Assembly: GCA_009829735.1 (NCBI GenBank)
Contig: CM020620.1
Span: forward strand, 26,506,951-26,570,950
DNA: 64,000 nucleotides
From: Pyropia yezoensis
Lineage: Eukaryota > Rhodophyta > Bangiophyceae > Bangiales > Bangiaceae
Direction: 5' to 3'
Positions 43,823 to 54,180 of this stretch are shown in pieces. Numbering within the stretch: position 1 is the stretch's first letter; each line of letters opens with the position of its first letter. The position numbers and the translations under genes were made by a program. The notes below the pieces were generated by a model. It was given only the letters and a program-made list of their open reading frames with translations. It was not told the DNA's origin and did no database searches.

Positions 43823-43875
43823 CAACCACAGCCATCCTCTGCGTGATGTCGTCCTACAGCGGATGGCTGTGGTTG
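43823..43875. repeat. Inverted repeat, 15-bp perfect arms
   Basis: CAACCACAGCCATCC (43823-43837) and its exact complement GGATGGCTGTGGTTG (43861-43875), separated by 23 nt. It could form a hairpin; function unknown. Confidence 0.85.
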
Positions 43876-43970
43876 ACCCGCAGCAGTTGTGACGTTCGCT
43901 GTGGACCGTTCGAAGTCTCATTATCTGGGTTTCTGTTTTCTCTGCCAATGGCATCCTGTGGGGGGCCTTC

Positions 43971-44062
43971 ACCTCGATGTCGAGGTTCCCAGGACCTGGA
44001 TATCGAGGATTCCAGGACCTCGATATCGGGGTCCTCCCGACCTCGATATCCAGGTTCCTAGG
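43971..44062 (+). repeat. 23-bp tandem repeat, four copies
   Basis: Units at 43971, 43994, 44017 and 44040, each a variant of ACCTCGATATC followed by a GG..CC..GG block. Each contains a GATATC-centred palindrome or its variant. Confidence 0.9.
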
Positions 44063-45365
44063 ACGTGCCAGAAACCAAGATTTTGGGGCGCATTATTTTT
44101 TGTAGGGGCGAAGGCGGAAAAACAGCGGACGTGAGGAACAGGGATGCGGGGCAGGACGCGGCTGCGTCGCCCGTACATATGCTCATTCCGGGAGACGGAT
44201 CGGGTCGGCCCGATCGTGTGGCTACGACCTGGGCTGCTGCCCGGGGCAGCTGTGCCACCCGTAGATCGGAATCTGGGGTGGGATCCGCAACCGGCCAGTC
44301 CGAGGAGAAGGGATCCAGCCCAACTCCTCAACGTCACTCGGCCCATTCAATTCCCAAAATGTCTAACTAGGGGACGCGAATGAAAGTAATAACCGAAGGA
44401 CAAAGAGATACTGCGGGGTTCTATGCAGATTTTTGCTCGAGAATTTCCCAAAAGAGCAAGAAAATTTTGACAGGCGATAAGCAGTGCTGCGCTGGCGGCA
44501 TCGTGTGCGGCAGTGCCGAGGCGGGGGCATGGGCTTCCCCCAGAATTAGACAGCGGGAGCGTCGACGCGGCCCGCTGGGCGGCGGCGGCGCTCGCGGGCT
44601 TGCTAGCGGCTCTGGAGGGGGTTGCGGCGGCGGCGGAGGCGGTGATTGGCCCCCTCCAAGAAGGTGACAGCGGCGGAAAGCCTCCTCAAAACCTGCTGCT
44701 ATCACCACTGCTCCTGCCGCCGCGCCCACCGAAAAGGGGCGGCGGTGGCGGCAGCTGTCACGGCGGTGTCGTCATTGGCTGTGGCGGCGACGGCGACCGA
44801 GACAGCGGCGGTCATGCTGCGGGGGAAGGGAAGGCCCCCCCGCATGCGTCATGTGGGGGGCGATTGGCGGTGTCAGTGGATGCAGAGCGCGACCCTGGGT
44901 GCTGATGCAAATCACTGGACAGTGTGAGAGAGAGGGGGCGGGCGCTGGGGCGGACACATGGGGGAAGCCCAGCTGACAAGACTGTGACAGGAGAGGACTA
45001 TTCGAAACCTACCCGAGGCCAACATGTTTTTCAAAAGTCGAGACTATATTTATGCTTCTTATCACTTTTCTCGATGGTCGATGTCATGACGTGAAAGAGT
45101 TATCACGAGGATTCTATAGGCTGATGCCCGAGGACCTTGCTGCGATGCGGGCCATCCGTAAACAGATGCGGCCAGGATCGGTCGAGAGCTCGGAACCAGG
45201 TCCCCACGTTAACAGAGAGGTCAGATTCTATTGGCCGGCTGAATCGGGAATCTCGCATGAGCATGGCACCTGAGCCACAAGGAACACCCTGTTGGTCGGT
45301 CGGTGATCCCGCGTGCTGTGGAGAAGGGCCGAAAATCCGACCAAAAGTGAAAGTGGCATCGTTTC
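44063..45365. other. Stretch without a supported gene
   Basis: Mixed composition with a GGC-rich block at 44570-44830. Open frames here are short and of biased composition. I see no recognisable exon, RNA gene or transposon. Confidence 0.5.
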
Positions 45366-45540
45366 TTGAACATTCGACGAGCCGTACTTGCCAGACCGCT
45401 CTCCCCCTTCTTCGGTGCGGACGCGACGGCGGGGCACGAGCTTTCGACCCCCCAACCAGACGTTGCGCTGGGGCGCCCCGAGGCGCATGCGCAACGGCCG
45501 CCTCCCCCCCCCCCCTGCCCTCCTCATTGCCCATACGCCA

Positions 45541-46832
45541 TGCAGCGCCTCGTCTCCAGCGCGTGGCGGGCCCGCGGCGTCGACGGTGGAGGCAGAGGCT
45601 CTGGCGGCGGCAGCGGCCTCGGCCGCTGGCGGCCGCCCCCCTTTGGCAGCCGGTCGGCGGTGGTTGGTGGTGGCGCCGGCGGCGGCGGATGCGGGGTGGC
45701 GCCCCCCTCGCCGTGCGGCCGTCCCGCTCCGCTCGAAGCCTGCCGCCGACGGCCATCCCCCCTGGCGACCTCTCCCCCCGCGGCAGCATGGCGCCTCCCC
45801 CGCCCGTCGCCGTCGCCGCCGTCGCCGCCGCCGCCGTCGACGCTGTCGCCGCCGCCCCCGTTGCCGCCGCCGCCGTCTCTGCCGCTGCCGCCTGCCCCTA
45901 CCACCGCCTCGGCGCTCGACGCGCTGCGAGCACACCTGCGGCGGCACCGCCGCAGGTGTGCGTCGTCGGCAGCGGCGGCGGCGGGGCGTCGTGGGGGGAT
46001 GCCCCCGCCCTCCTTGTCCCCCCCCCCCGGTGGTTGGGGGCACCCCCCCGCCGCTGCCGCCGCCGTCACCGCCAAGGGCTACCGCCCACTCCCGTCGCCC
46101 GCCCGGCGGCGGCCGCCGGTACGGCGCTACGCGATGCGGGCGGCCGAGGCGGCTCGCGTGGCGGACGACACGCTCCCCCCCGGGGGGGTGGTTGCCGTGG
46201 AGCTGTCGGCCGATATGACCGCCCTGACGGTGGTGGTTGACGCGGCCGTGCCGGGGGTGGGGGTGCCGGCGGGGACGCCCGGCGGCGGCGGCGGCGGCGG
46301 CAGCAGCAGTAGCGGGTGGGCGCGCGCGTGGGAGGCCCGCCTGCGGGCGGCGCTGTGTGGCGTGGGCGGCCACCGGCGGCGGGTGCCCGCGGTGCGGGTT
46401 ATTGCCGCGCCGCCAGTGGGGGCGGCGGCAGACGCTGGGGGTGTGGCGGGCGCTGCCACGCCCGACGGGGCCGCCGCCGCGTCTTCTAGCAGCAGCGGCG
46501 GCGGCAACGGCAGCGGCAGTGGCCGCCGCCGCCGCCACCGCCGGCGGGGCGCGGTGGTGAGGGGTGGTGGCGGGGGTGGCGGCGGCGACGGCGTCGGGGG
46601 GGGGGAGGCGGGGGCGGGCGCCCCTGCTGGGCAGACGTGGGGGGGGCACCGGCGCTGTTCCGGCGGCTCGAGGCGGAGCGCCGCGGTGGGGGGGGGGACG
46701 GGTAGGCGTGTCGGGGTGGGGGAGCGGGGAGGGGAGCGGGGAGGGGAGCGGTGCCCAATCGTGGAAAAGGGGAGGGGGGGTGGGGGGTGGGGGGTGGCAC
46801 CACGACGATGCATCCTCGGGCTCTCACTGTAA
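45541..46832 (+). CDS. Possible gene, GC-rich, unrecognised
   Basis: One plus frame, starting at the ATG near 45541 (MQRLVSSAWRARGVDG), reads Pro-rich sequence and then a protein-like block at about 46060-46400: YAMRAAEAARVADDTL, VVAVELSADMTALTVVVDAA, WARAWEARLRAALCGV. It ends in Gly/Arg-rich repeats. Two other plus frames and one minus frame are equally open, so length is no evidence. The upstream Pro tract and downstream Gly tract may be noncoding or intronic. Function unknown. Confidence 0.25.
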
Positions 46833-47078
46833 GGCGTCCGGCCAGCCCGCCGTCACGGCCAAGCCCCAAACGCCGTGGCCGCCTCAACGCGAGCCGCCTG
46901 CGCTCGCCCCGCCGCCCCCCCCCCCTCCCCCTTCCCGCCCATCCCTTGCGTCTCCCCTTTGCCCGGCTCCGCGTCTACCCAAGCTCCCCGCTCTACGCCT
47001 CTGCCCCTCCCTCCCCCAACCCTCCCCCCCTCTTTCTTTTCCCCCGAGCCGGGGACCGCCGCCGCAGCTCTCGCCCAC

Positions 47079-47722
47079 ATGGCGCGCCCGGCGGCTTCTC
47101 CCGCCCCCGCCCCCGCCCCCGCCGCTGCACCGCGGCAGCGCGGGAAGGGCGGCAGCGGGGGGAGCGGCGGCGGCGGCGGCGGCGGCGACGGCGGCGGCGG
47201 CGGCCGCCCCGCTGCCGCTGCTGCCGCTGCGGCTGCTGCCGTGGTTGCGTTGGTGGCCATTGCCGCCGCGCCGCCGTCGGCGCTGCTGCCGCCGTCGGCA
47301 CGACAGGTGCTCCTGGGGGTAGGTTGGTGTGCGGGAGGGGGAGGGGCCGGGGGGGAGGGAGGGGCTGGGGTTGAGGTCGTCGGAGAGACGGGGGGGTCCG
47401 TCTCCTCTGGGCTGGGCCATCGTCGTCACTGGGGAGAGACTGCTGACGCTACCGCGTTGCTTTTGCCATCCCCCGTCGGGCCGCCTCCCTGATGCCCCCT
47501 CCTCCCCCCCGCCCCTTTCCTTCCCCCCCCCCCCCCCCCCCCCCCCTTCCCAACCCCGGGGGCGCGCAGCTGCCCGCGTATGCCATTGTCGCCTTTTGCT
47601 GCGTGTCCCTCGCGCACATTGGCGCCGGCCTCGTTGCGTTTCCCGACGCGCCCGCCGCGGCGGCATCGCTGCTCGACGACGTTGCCGCCGCCCGTGAGGC
47701 GCTGGCCAAACGGGGGTTTGAG
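47079..47722 (+). CDS. DPM3: Dolichol-phosphate mannosyltransferase subunit 3 (DPM3), 3' end unresolved
   Basis: DPM3 is the small ER membrane protein that anchors and stabilises the catalytic DPM1 subunit, which makes Dol-P-Man for N-glycans and GPI anchors. Exon 1 (47079-47318) starts MARPAASPAP, passes a Gly-rich loop and gives a first membrane span (AAAAAAAVVALVAIAAA) ending SARQVLLG. The donor is GTAGGT at 47319. The intron contains a long C tract and ends at CAG 47567-47569. Exon 2 (from 47570) reads LPAYAIVAFCCVSLAHIGAG, the second span with the family's LPAY start, and then SLLDDVAAAREALAKRGFE, the conserved C-terminal helix. DPM3 normally ends about here. The frame continues into poly-G sequence, so a short tail or a second intron near 47716 is possible. 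Confidence 0.75.
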
Positions 47723-48481
47723 ATGCCCCCCGTCCAAGGCGGGGGGGGGGGGGGGGGGAAGGTCCCACCGGCGCCCCCGTGGTGGGTGCACCGTAGAGGG
47801 GAGAACCATGGGGGAAGGGAGGGTGCGGGTATTGGGGGGGGGGGGGGGGGGCAGGGACGGTTGCGGGGGAAGAGCGGAGGGAGAGAGGGGCGGGGGTCTT
47901 CGTGGTTGGGGGGGGGGGGTGTGGGGGGGGCGGTTGATGGCCCGCCTGCGGGTGGGCAGGGGCGTCGTTGCCTCACGTACTGTACTGTACATACATGCAT
48001 ACATCCAGGTGGCGGGTGGGGTCTACCCCGAAAGCCGACACGCCGCCCGCGGGCGCCGCCGCCGCCGTCGTCCGCGGCGGCGCGCGGCAGCGCGGCAGCG
48101 CGGGTGGCCGACGCGGCGGCCGCGGTGGGCCGCGGCAGGCGGCCGTCCCCAAGGCGCGGTGGGGAGAATAAGCGGTCGCCGCGGCGTGCGCGCGCGCGCC
48201 CCCCGTGGCTTCCGCTCCCCCCCCGCACAGTTCCCCCAGTGCCGCACCGCGGGGCCGCCGTGCACGAGGCATCCCCGCCACAGTGGGGGGGGGGCGGCGG
48301 CAAGGCCGCCCACGCCCCCCGGCTCGCGTACTACCCCATCCCCGTCCATCGCACCCCCCCTCCCCGACTAGACTGAGCATAGCCGTCGAGTGATCACCCC
48401 CCCCCCCCAGCCCCCCCCCACTAAGTCACCTCCCTACCCCCTGTTCCCCACTCGACAGGGGCGCCGCCGCTGCGGCGGCGG
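47723..48481. other. GC-rich interval between DPM3 and PDAT
   Basis: Poly-G and poly-C runs (47741-47757, 47840-47850, 48393-48405) and GCC repeats. It may hold a DPM3 3' UTR or last exon, but I cannot place one. Confidence 0.4.
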
Positions 48482-51400
48482 TTATGGCCCCTCCCCTACC
48501 CCAGGGGGAACTCCGGTGCCCGTCGTGCCGTCCGTGTGCTCGACGTGAAGGACACCCGCCTTGCCGACGTGGCTGCTGTTGTCCGCGCCTATCTCCTCCA
48601 CCCCCTCCCCCCCCCCCGAAGTTTCCCGCTCCTGCCGCCGCTCCCGCCACCGTCGCTGGAGCAGCCGCCGCCGCGCCGCCTCCTCCCGCTCCCACCCGGC
48701 GCTCGCGTCAGCTACAATCGTCCGGATGCCGCTGACAATCCGGTCAGGAAGGGCGGCGGTGCCCAGCCCCCCCGTCTCCCCCCCCGCGCCCTCCCCCTCC
48801 CCACCCCCCCGGTGGGTGACGATGCGGACAAGGTCGCCAATCATGTCCCGGTGGCCAAGGATCTCCACGTGCGTCGCCGCCCGCTCCCCACCGCGGAGGC
48901 TGACCGACTCGGGCTCGTGGGGGTACTCGCGGGTGACCACCCCCGCGCCTGCCGGGTTTAGCCGGTGGCCCGCCACCCGCCACGGGCCCTCGCACACAAA
49001 GCCGAGGCTAATCAGCGGCACCGTCCCGTCGCCCGCGCCCGTGCGGATGCCGTTGCGCAGCCGGTGGGGCGGATGCGTCGCGGACAGGTTGATCTGCAGC
49101 TCCCCGCTGGGGGACAGCTCGTAGTGGTAGCCCACCTCGGTGGTCGCCGCGGGGTCCCCCACCACCCCGTACAGGCAGTAGACACGGAGCGAAGGGACGG
49201 CTGGGAGGGGCGCATAGAGGGGGAACGCCCACGTGCGGGGGTCATCGTACTCCCGTGCCGCCGCCGCCGCCTCGGTCGCCGCATCGCCATCACTCCTGTC
49301 GGCATCCGCGTCGGCGCCAGCCCGGTCAGTTTCCATAAATGGAGCGCCTGGTGGTACGCCTGCCGCCTCACCCGCCACGTCCGCGGCGGGTATGGGGTCA
49401 ACGAGCGGCGCCGCCGCCCAGGCCGGGTCGTAGTATGCCCCATTCCCCGGCCCTGCGGGTGGCGCCAGGCTTGTATGCCTCTTTGCGTACGTCGCTTCAG
49501 GCCGGTTGCTGTGCGGTCCATCGAGGGCATAGTAGCGGTCAACAAGAGAGGTGTAGCGCGGAGCGACGCTGCGAAGGAGAGTCAGGGCACCGTCAAACGA
49601 AAAGTTACGGCCGGTGAGGGCAGTCAGCGCCGCTGCGTCAAGTGCGGGTTCGTTAAGCAGGTCCGCCTCAATTGGGAACCCGCGGTCAGGGACGATGACG
49701 GGGTCTGCACCTTCCGCCGCGGTGGTGCCGCCAGCGTCGGCGCCGCAGCCGCCGCCGCTACCGCCACTCCCGTCGCTGGCGGCGGCTTCGCCGTGCACCC
49801 CACAGCCGCCCCGGTCGGCCGGGCTACCACCCCTGGCGCCACGGTCTCCCGTTGCGGCGCCGCCGCCGCCACCGCTGCGGACCGGGACGTCGGAAAAGGT
49901 GACGCCGAGCTCCAGCTCCGGCACCACCATGCGAACTTGATTGACCGGCTCGCACACCCGCTGGGACACGTTCACACCATCGGGGGCCGGGGATTCTTCC
50001 GGTGGGCGAGCGCCACCGACGGCTCCTACTGGCGCCGACACACCGGGCGACAGGCCCAGCTCTACCGCCGTCACAGCGCAATGGTTCTTCTCCCCAGGTG
50101 CCCCTCGCGCCACCGCCCCGGCGCCCCCTCCCGGAACACCCAGCCGCGCGTAGGCGTACCTCCACAGCGCTACGCCACCCACGGGAAACATGGACGGGAG
50201 GGAGCCGAGGGTGCGAAAGAAGCGCGGCTGCTCTCCACGGCGGCCAAACATCTTGCCCAAGACCATTCGGCTAAACGCACCGAGCTCTGCCGTGTCCCGC
50301 ATCTCCCCAGACAGCACCGCCGAGACGGTCTTGGGCACGCCCAGGAACGGGCCGGCAATATTAACCACCACCCCTACATGGTTGGCCACCCACTGCTCGT
50401 CGCCCGTCGCCACGACCACCCACTTGAGAAAGTAGTGGATCCACTGAGAGCCCATCGAGTGACCGACCAGCGCCGCCTTGATGCCCCGCCGGGCAACGAG
50501 CACTTCGACGACGGAGCGGAGCTGGGAGAACCACGCGTCCCGCTCCTCCAGCTGTGCAGGCGAAAGCCGCCAATCATAGGGCATGATGGCCATAGAGGCT
50601 GGATCGTAGCCAACGTCGGCCAGGGACCGAATGACCTTGGACCACACATAGTAGCCCGGGAAAAGGTCGTCCGCGGCCGACCACCCCACCGCCGCGCGCA
50701 TCGTCACGCCCGGCGGGTCCATCCACGTTTCCGGGTCCATGCCCATGTGGTGGAGCCAGCAAGACTGGTTCCGGAGGGCGTACCCAGCAGACGAGACCGA
50801 TCCCCACCACTTATCCCGGAAGCCCGCCCCCCGCGCACAGTCCACATCCGACTTCCACAGCTCCAACGCGGAGCTGGTGATGCCCGGCACCATCACCACG
50901 GGGTGGTGCGGGGTAGCGCCCTCGGCGGCGGCCACCACCCCAGGCCGGCGGGCGTCGGGGGGGTCGGGCTTGCCTCCGGGCCCCCGCTCAACGCCCACGA
51001 TGGAGCGGAGGTTGTGGATGGCCGATACGGCCGACCGGAAGTGCTCGTCCTCCACCCACAGCGTCTTGAGGGCGAGGGGCAGGCCCTCCACCCGCTCCAG
51101 CTGCCGCTGCCCCGCGTCCGACGCGAGCAGCCCCGCCAGGCCCGCGCACAGCGTCAGCGCAGCGAGTGTCAGCACCACCGACAAGCGGGAAAGGCCGGCC
51201 AGGTGTGTCGGCAACGACGCAGCAGAGAGGGAGGACGACGCCGCGCCGGGCAGGGAGGTCAGACTGCCGGTCGAGGACAATGACGCGGTGCGGCGGAGGG
51301 AGGCCACCAGGCCGCCACCGCCACCGCCACCGCCTCCCGCCGCCGCGCGCCCCCCGCCATCCTCACCGCCGCCGCCGCTGCCGCCGCCGCCGCCCCGACC

Positions 51401-51832
51401 CCCACCTCCACCGCCGCCACCGTCTGGGGGCTTGCGGCCGCCTGGCCGCGGCGCCCCCTCCCGCGGGGCGGCCGAGCCGCCCGCCGCCATGGGCGGCCGG
51501 CCGCCCGGCGTCGCGGCACGCGGACCGCCCGTCACGGAAACACCGCCACCACCACTGTTACCGCCACCGCTGCCGCTGCTGCTGCCGCCGGGCGCGGCGC
51601 CCCGTCGCGCGGCGCCCGCGGCGGGCGTTGACCCGCCGCCCGCGACCGCCACGGGGGGGGTGCTCGGCCGCGGGGGGGGGGCGCCGCCGCCGCGGGATGT
51701 CGGGTGCCGGCGCCCCATGGGAGCGGGAGGGCGAGGGTGGAGGGGGAGGCAAGGCGAAGGGGACGCGACCGACCAGACGGCTTGGCCCAGCGCGGCGGCG
51801 ACTGTGCGCCGTTGACGCCGCGGCCGTGGCAC
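48482..51832 (-). CDS. PDAT: Phospholipid:diacylglycerol acyltransferase (PDAT), 1,116 aa
   Basis: PDAT transfers an acyl chain from a phospholipid to diacylglycerol, making triacylglycerol, at the ER. It belongs to the LCAT-like alpha/beta hydrolases. A low-complexity N-terminus (about 1-200) is followed by a membrane span near 217-237 (VVLTLAALTLCAGLAGLLA). The core has VMVPGITSSALELW, then GHSMGS with nucleophile Ser459, NIAGPFLGVPK, Asp935 in GAGDGTVPL and His988 in THVEILGH. The Asp-His spacing of 53 is close to yeast Lro1 (as I recall it, 51), but Ser-Asp is about twice as long because of Gly/Ala-rich insertions. Yeast Lro1 is near 660 residues. No intron is needed. A start downstream of 51832 is possible, since the N-terminus is compositional. 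Confidence 0.93.
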   Translation of the reverse strand: MPRPRRQRRTVAAALGQAVWSVASPSPCLPLHPRPPAPMGRRHPTSRGGGAPPPRPSTPPVAVAGGGSTPAAGAARRGAAPGGSSSGSGGGNSGGGGVSVTGGPRAATPGGRPPMAAGGSAAPREGAPRPGGRKPPDGGGGGGGGRGGGGGSGGGGEDGGGRAAAGGGGGGGGGLVASLRRTASLSSTGSLTSLPGAASSSLSAASLPTHLAGLSRLSVVLTLAALTLCAGLAGLLASDAGQRQLERVEGLPLALKTLWVEDEHFRSAVSAIHNLRSIVGVERGPGGKPDPPDARRPGVVAAAEGATPHHPVVMVPGITSSALELWKSDVDCARGAGFRDKWWGSVSSAGYALRNQSCWLHHMGMDPETWMDPPGVTMRAAVGWSAADDLFPGYYVWSKVIRSLADVGYDPASMAIMPYDWRLSPAQLEERDAWFSQLRSVVEVLVARRGIKAALVGHSMGSQWIHYFLKWVVVATGDEQWVANHVGVVVNIAGPFLGVPKTVSAVLSGEMRDTAELGAFSRMVLGKMFGRRGEQPRFFRTLGSLPSMFPVGGVALWRYAYARLGVPGGGAGAVARGAPGEKNHCAVTAVELGLSPGVSAPVGAVGGARPPEESPAPDGVNVSQRVCEPVNQVRMVVPELELGVTFSDVPVRSGGGGGAATGDRGARGGSPADRGGCGVHGEAAASDGSGGSGGGCGADAGGTTAAEGADPVIVPDRGFPIEADLLNEPALDAAALTALTGRNFSFDGALTLLRSVAPRYTSLVDRYYALDGPHSNRPEATYAKRHTSLAPPAGPGNGAYYDPAWAAAPLVDPIPAADVAGEAAGVPPGAPFMETDRAGADADADRSDGDAATEAAAAAREYDDPRTWAFPLYAPLPAVPSLRVYCLYGVVGDPAATTEVGYHYELSPSGELQINLSATHPPHRLRNGIRTGAGDGTVPLISLGFVCEGPWRVAGHRLNPAGAGVVTREYPHEPESVSLRGGERAATHVEILGHRDMIGDLVRIVTHRGGGEGEGAGGETGGLGTAALPDRIVSGIRTIVADASAGWEREEAARRRLLQRRWRERRQERETSGGGEGVEEIGADNSSHVGKAGVLHVEHTDGTTGTGVPPGVGEGP

Positions 51833-52693
51833 GCGGCGCAGGGACGCGGGGTGGGGCGGCGCGGTGGGGGCGGAGGCGGAGCACGGCGCCGCTCGCAGGG
51901 CGCCCTGCGCCGAAAGGGAACACCAATGGGGCCTGATCAGGGCGTCTGAAGCGCCAGCCTGGCAAACTCCAGGACGCTACCTAGTTCCCCCCGTCAAGTG
52001 CCGAAAGATAGCCCTCCAAGAAGGGCCGCCGTACCATGTCTTGGGGAGCTTTTTTTCCTTTGAATACAGGTGTGAGAAATTCTTTGAATGCGCCTAGGAA
52101 AGCCAGAGTGCCACTTTTCAACGTGATCAGCAGCCTAATTCCAAATGCATGGTTTAAGTTCGTTCTTCACACGTAGTTTACTAGCGTCCAAGGCAGTCGT
52201 CTCAGACGCTGAGCTGCGCTTCAATCACTCTCAGCGGTCAAGACTGTACGACTTGACGTCGCGCAGCTGGTCAGAACGAGAGAGAGTGCGGTGAGCCCGC
52301 CCGAGCCCTTGGAGGCAACGTCAGGATATGATTTGGTCGCTCAGCGCGACTCGGCGCTGAACGCAGTGCACGTCTCTCCACACAGCGGCAGGTGGCTGCG
52401 GCGGCGCCGCGGCGGCGGCGGCAGATATGGCTGCGGGGAGGCAGCTTCGCGCGGGGTCTGGCCGCGCAAAAGAGAAAAAAGGGGGCGTTGCCGCCGCTGC
52501 GAGCTGCGGCGGCCGCGGCGCGGCTGCGACGCCGCAGCTGCGGGCGGCCACGCCGGCTGCGCTGGTCGCGCCGGCCGGGCGGGGGCGTCCAAGCGCGGCG
52601 GCGAGTGCCACTGCCGCGGCCTCAGTGGCGGCGGGTGCAACGGTGGCGGCCTCGGTGGCGGCGGCGGCGGCGGCGGCGGCTGCAGCGGCGACG

Positions 52694-52724
<31 letters not shown>

Positions 52725-52789
52725 CGGTCGTGGCCGCTAGGGCGCCCTGGGTACCCCTGAGGAGACGTCCCTCTGTTCTCGGGTACTCT
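51833..52789. other. Interval upstream of PDAT with GCN repeats
   Basis: A more AT-balanced stretch (51990-52290) probably contains the PDAT promoter. From 52390 to 52740 it is GGC/GCN triplet-rich, giving poly-Ala, poly-Arg or poly-Gly in all frames. No gene supported. Confidence 0.5.
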
Positions 52790-52832
52790 TTGGACGATGC
52801 CACTTTCATCCCAAGAAAGTGGCATCGTCCAA
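52790..52832. repeat. Perfect 18-bp inverted repeat, 7-nt loop
   Basis: TTGGACGATGCCACTTTC (52790-52807) and its exact complement (52815-52832) around ATCCCAA. The core GAAAGTGGCATCGT also occurs at about 45351-45364, so the arm may derive from a dispersed repeat. Confidence 0.9.
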
Positions 52833-52927
52833 TGACGAGCGCTGGCCCCAAGAAGAGAAAGATGGCAGCAGGAAAAAACTGCTGTGACGGCGGCCAAGAG
52901 GAGGAGCGGAGTGTCGGTAATGGCAGG

Positions 52928-53007
52928 GTCGGATCCGTGCTAAGGGTGTCGGATCCGTACTAAGGGGTCGGATCCGTACTAAGGGGGTCGGATCCGTACT
53001 AAGTAAG
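52928..53007 (+). repeat. About 20-bp tandem repeat, four copies
   Basis: Four units of GTCGGATCCGTACTAAGGG with 19-21 bp spacing. The first has GTGC for GTAC. Confidence 0.9.
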
Positions 53008-53312
53008 GAGGGCCAATCAGGTGCCACAGAGGGCGCAGATTACGGCCGGCGCGACCGAGCTCGGGCGCAAAAGAAAGCCCCCGACTAAAAGAAGGCGTGT
53101 GCCATCAGGGATGTGCCCCCAGGCGGGCCGTGCCCCAGAAGAAGGCCGTCGCGGCAGCATAGCGTGCTTTCCGGGCCCCCCGCCTAGCAGCTTCTCTGCA
53201 CCCCGACCGCCACCCCTGTGTCGCCGCCGCGGTACTGTACCTCCACAACACCATGCCTGACGCTCTGCGCATACGGGTCTCACTTTGACACTTCTATTGT
53301 CTCATTCAGGAC

Positions 53313-53366
53313 GCCCTGTCCATCTGGAAGACCGTGTCCATCTGGAAGACCGTGTCCAGCTCGAAG
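53313..53366 (+). repeat. 18-bp tandem repeat, three copies
   Basis: Variants of ACCGTGTCCATCTGGAAG at 53313, 53331 and 53349. It leads directly into the 151-bp repeat. Confidence 0.85.
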
Positions 53367-53668
53367 ACCGTTGCCAGGCGGCCAGAATGGGCGCTGTCGC
53401 GCCGGAACAATTCAATAATAAAAGATCTGTATGCTGACCATCGGTCACGCCGTAGCCAGGCGGGCCTATAGGTCTCGGAAGACCGTAGCCAGAAGGGCTG
53501 AAGGGAACTCCAGGAAGACCGTAGCCAGGCGGCCAGGATGGGCGCTGTCGAGCCGGAACAGTTTAATAATAAATTATCTGAATGATGACCATCGGTCCCG
53601 CCGTAGCCAGGCGGGCCTAAAGGTCCTGGAAGACCGTAGCCAGGCAGGCGCGGGGCCGATAAGACCTG
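53367..53668 (+). repeat. 151-bp direct repeat, two copies
   Basis: GCCAGAATGGGCGCTGTCG at 53381 recurs as GCCAGGATGGGCGCTGTCG at 53532. Similarity continues through an AATAATAAA motif, GACCATCGGTC and GCCGTAGCCAGGCGGGCCT. Satellite-like or part of an unrecognised element. Confidence 0.85.
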
Positions 53669-53699
53669 GAGAAGTACAGTAGCCAGGCGGGTCGGAAGG

Positions 53700-54180
53700 A
53701 GGTGGAGAATGACGTCGGCGGGCACGGCAGGTGGGGGGGGCGATGACCACGATAGGGGCCGTGAGTTGACACGTTGTGTTTCACACGTGGTGTGGCTAGC
53801 CGTGGGGTCTTGGAGGCCGGCCAGCTCTCTATGCCGTCGGACGGTGCGACCCCATTCAACACTCAGCTTTGATTTCGGGGCCTCCGGTTAGGGCCAATAG
53901 TAATCAAACGTTCTCATCACGCGTACCAATGGTGATCAAACGTTTGCGGAGCCGTCGGCCACGTGTAGAGTCCCCATGAAAGGTCAATCCCTGCCATATG
54001 TCGTGGCACTCTTCACCCGCCTCAGGCCTTTTTGATCGCCCCGCCGTAGTTCCTGGCGACTGACCGACTTGGCGTCGGGGAGTTCAGTGAGCTGTGCCGG
54101 GGACTTCTAGATGACGTCGCGTCACCCCGCCGCCAACTGCACGGGGAGCGGTCGCCGGCCTGTCCCCGGAAGTACAACGT
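53700..54180. other. Interval without a supported gene
   Basis: Mixed-composition sequence. I see no recognisable exon or RNA gene. Confidence 0.4.

Noticed and set aside
48965..51283. 772-codon plus-strand ORF opposite PDAT
   Set aside because: Shadow ORF; the opposite strand carries the lipase core and triad.
53313..53668. CRISPR-like array
   Set aside because: Units are contiguous without unique spacers, and the contig is eukaryotic.
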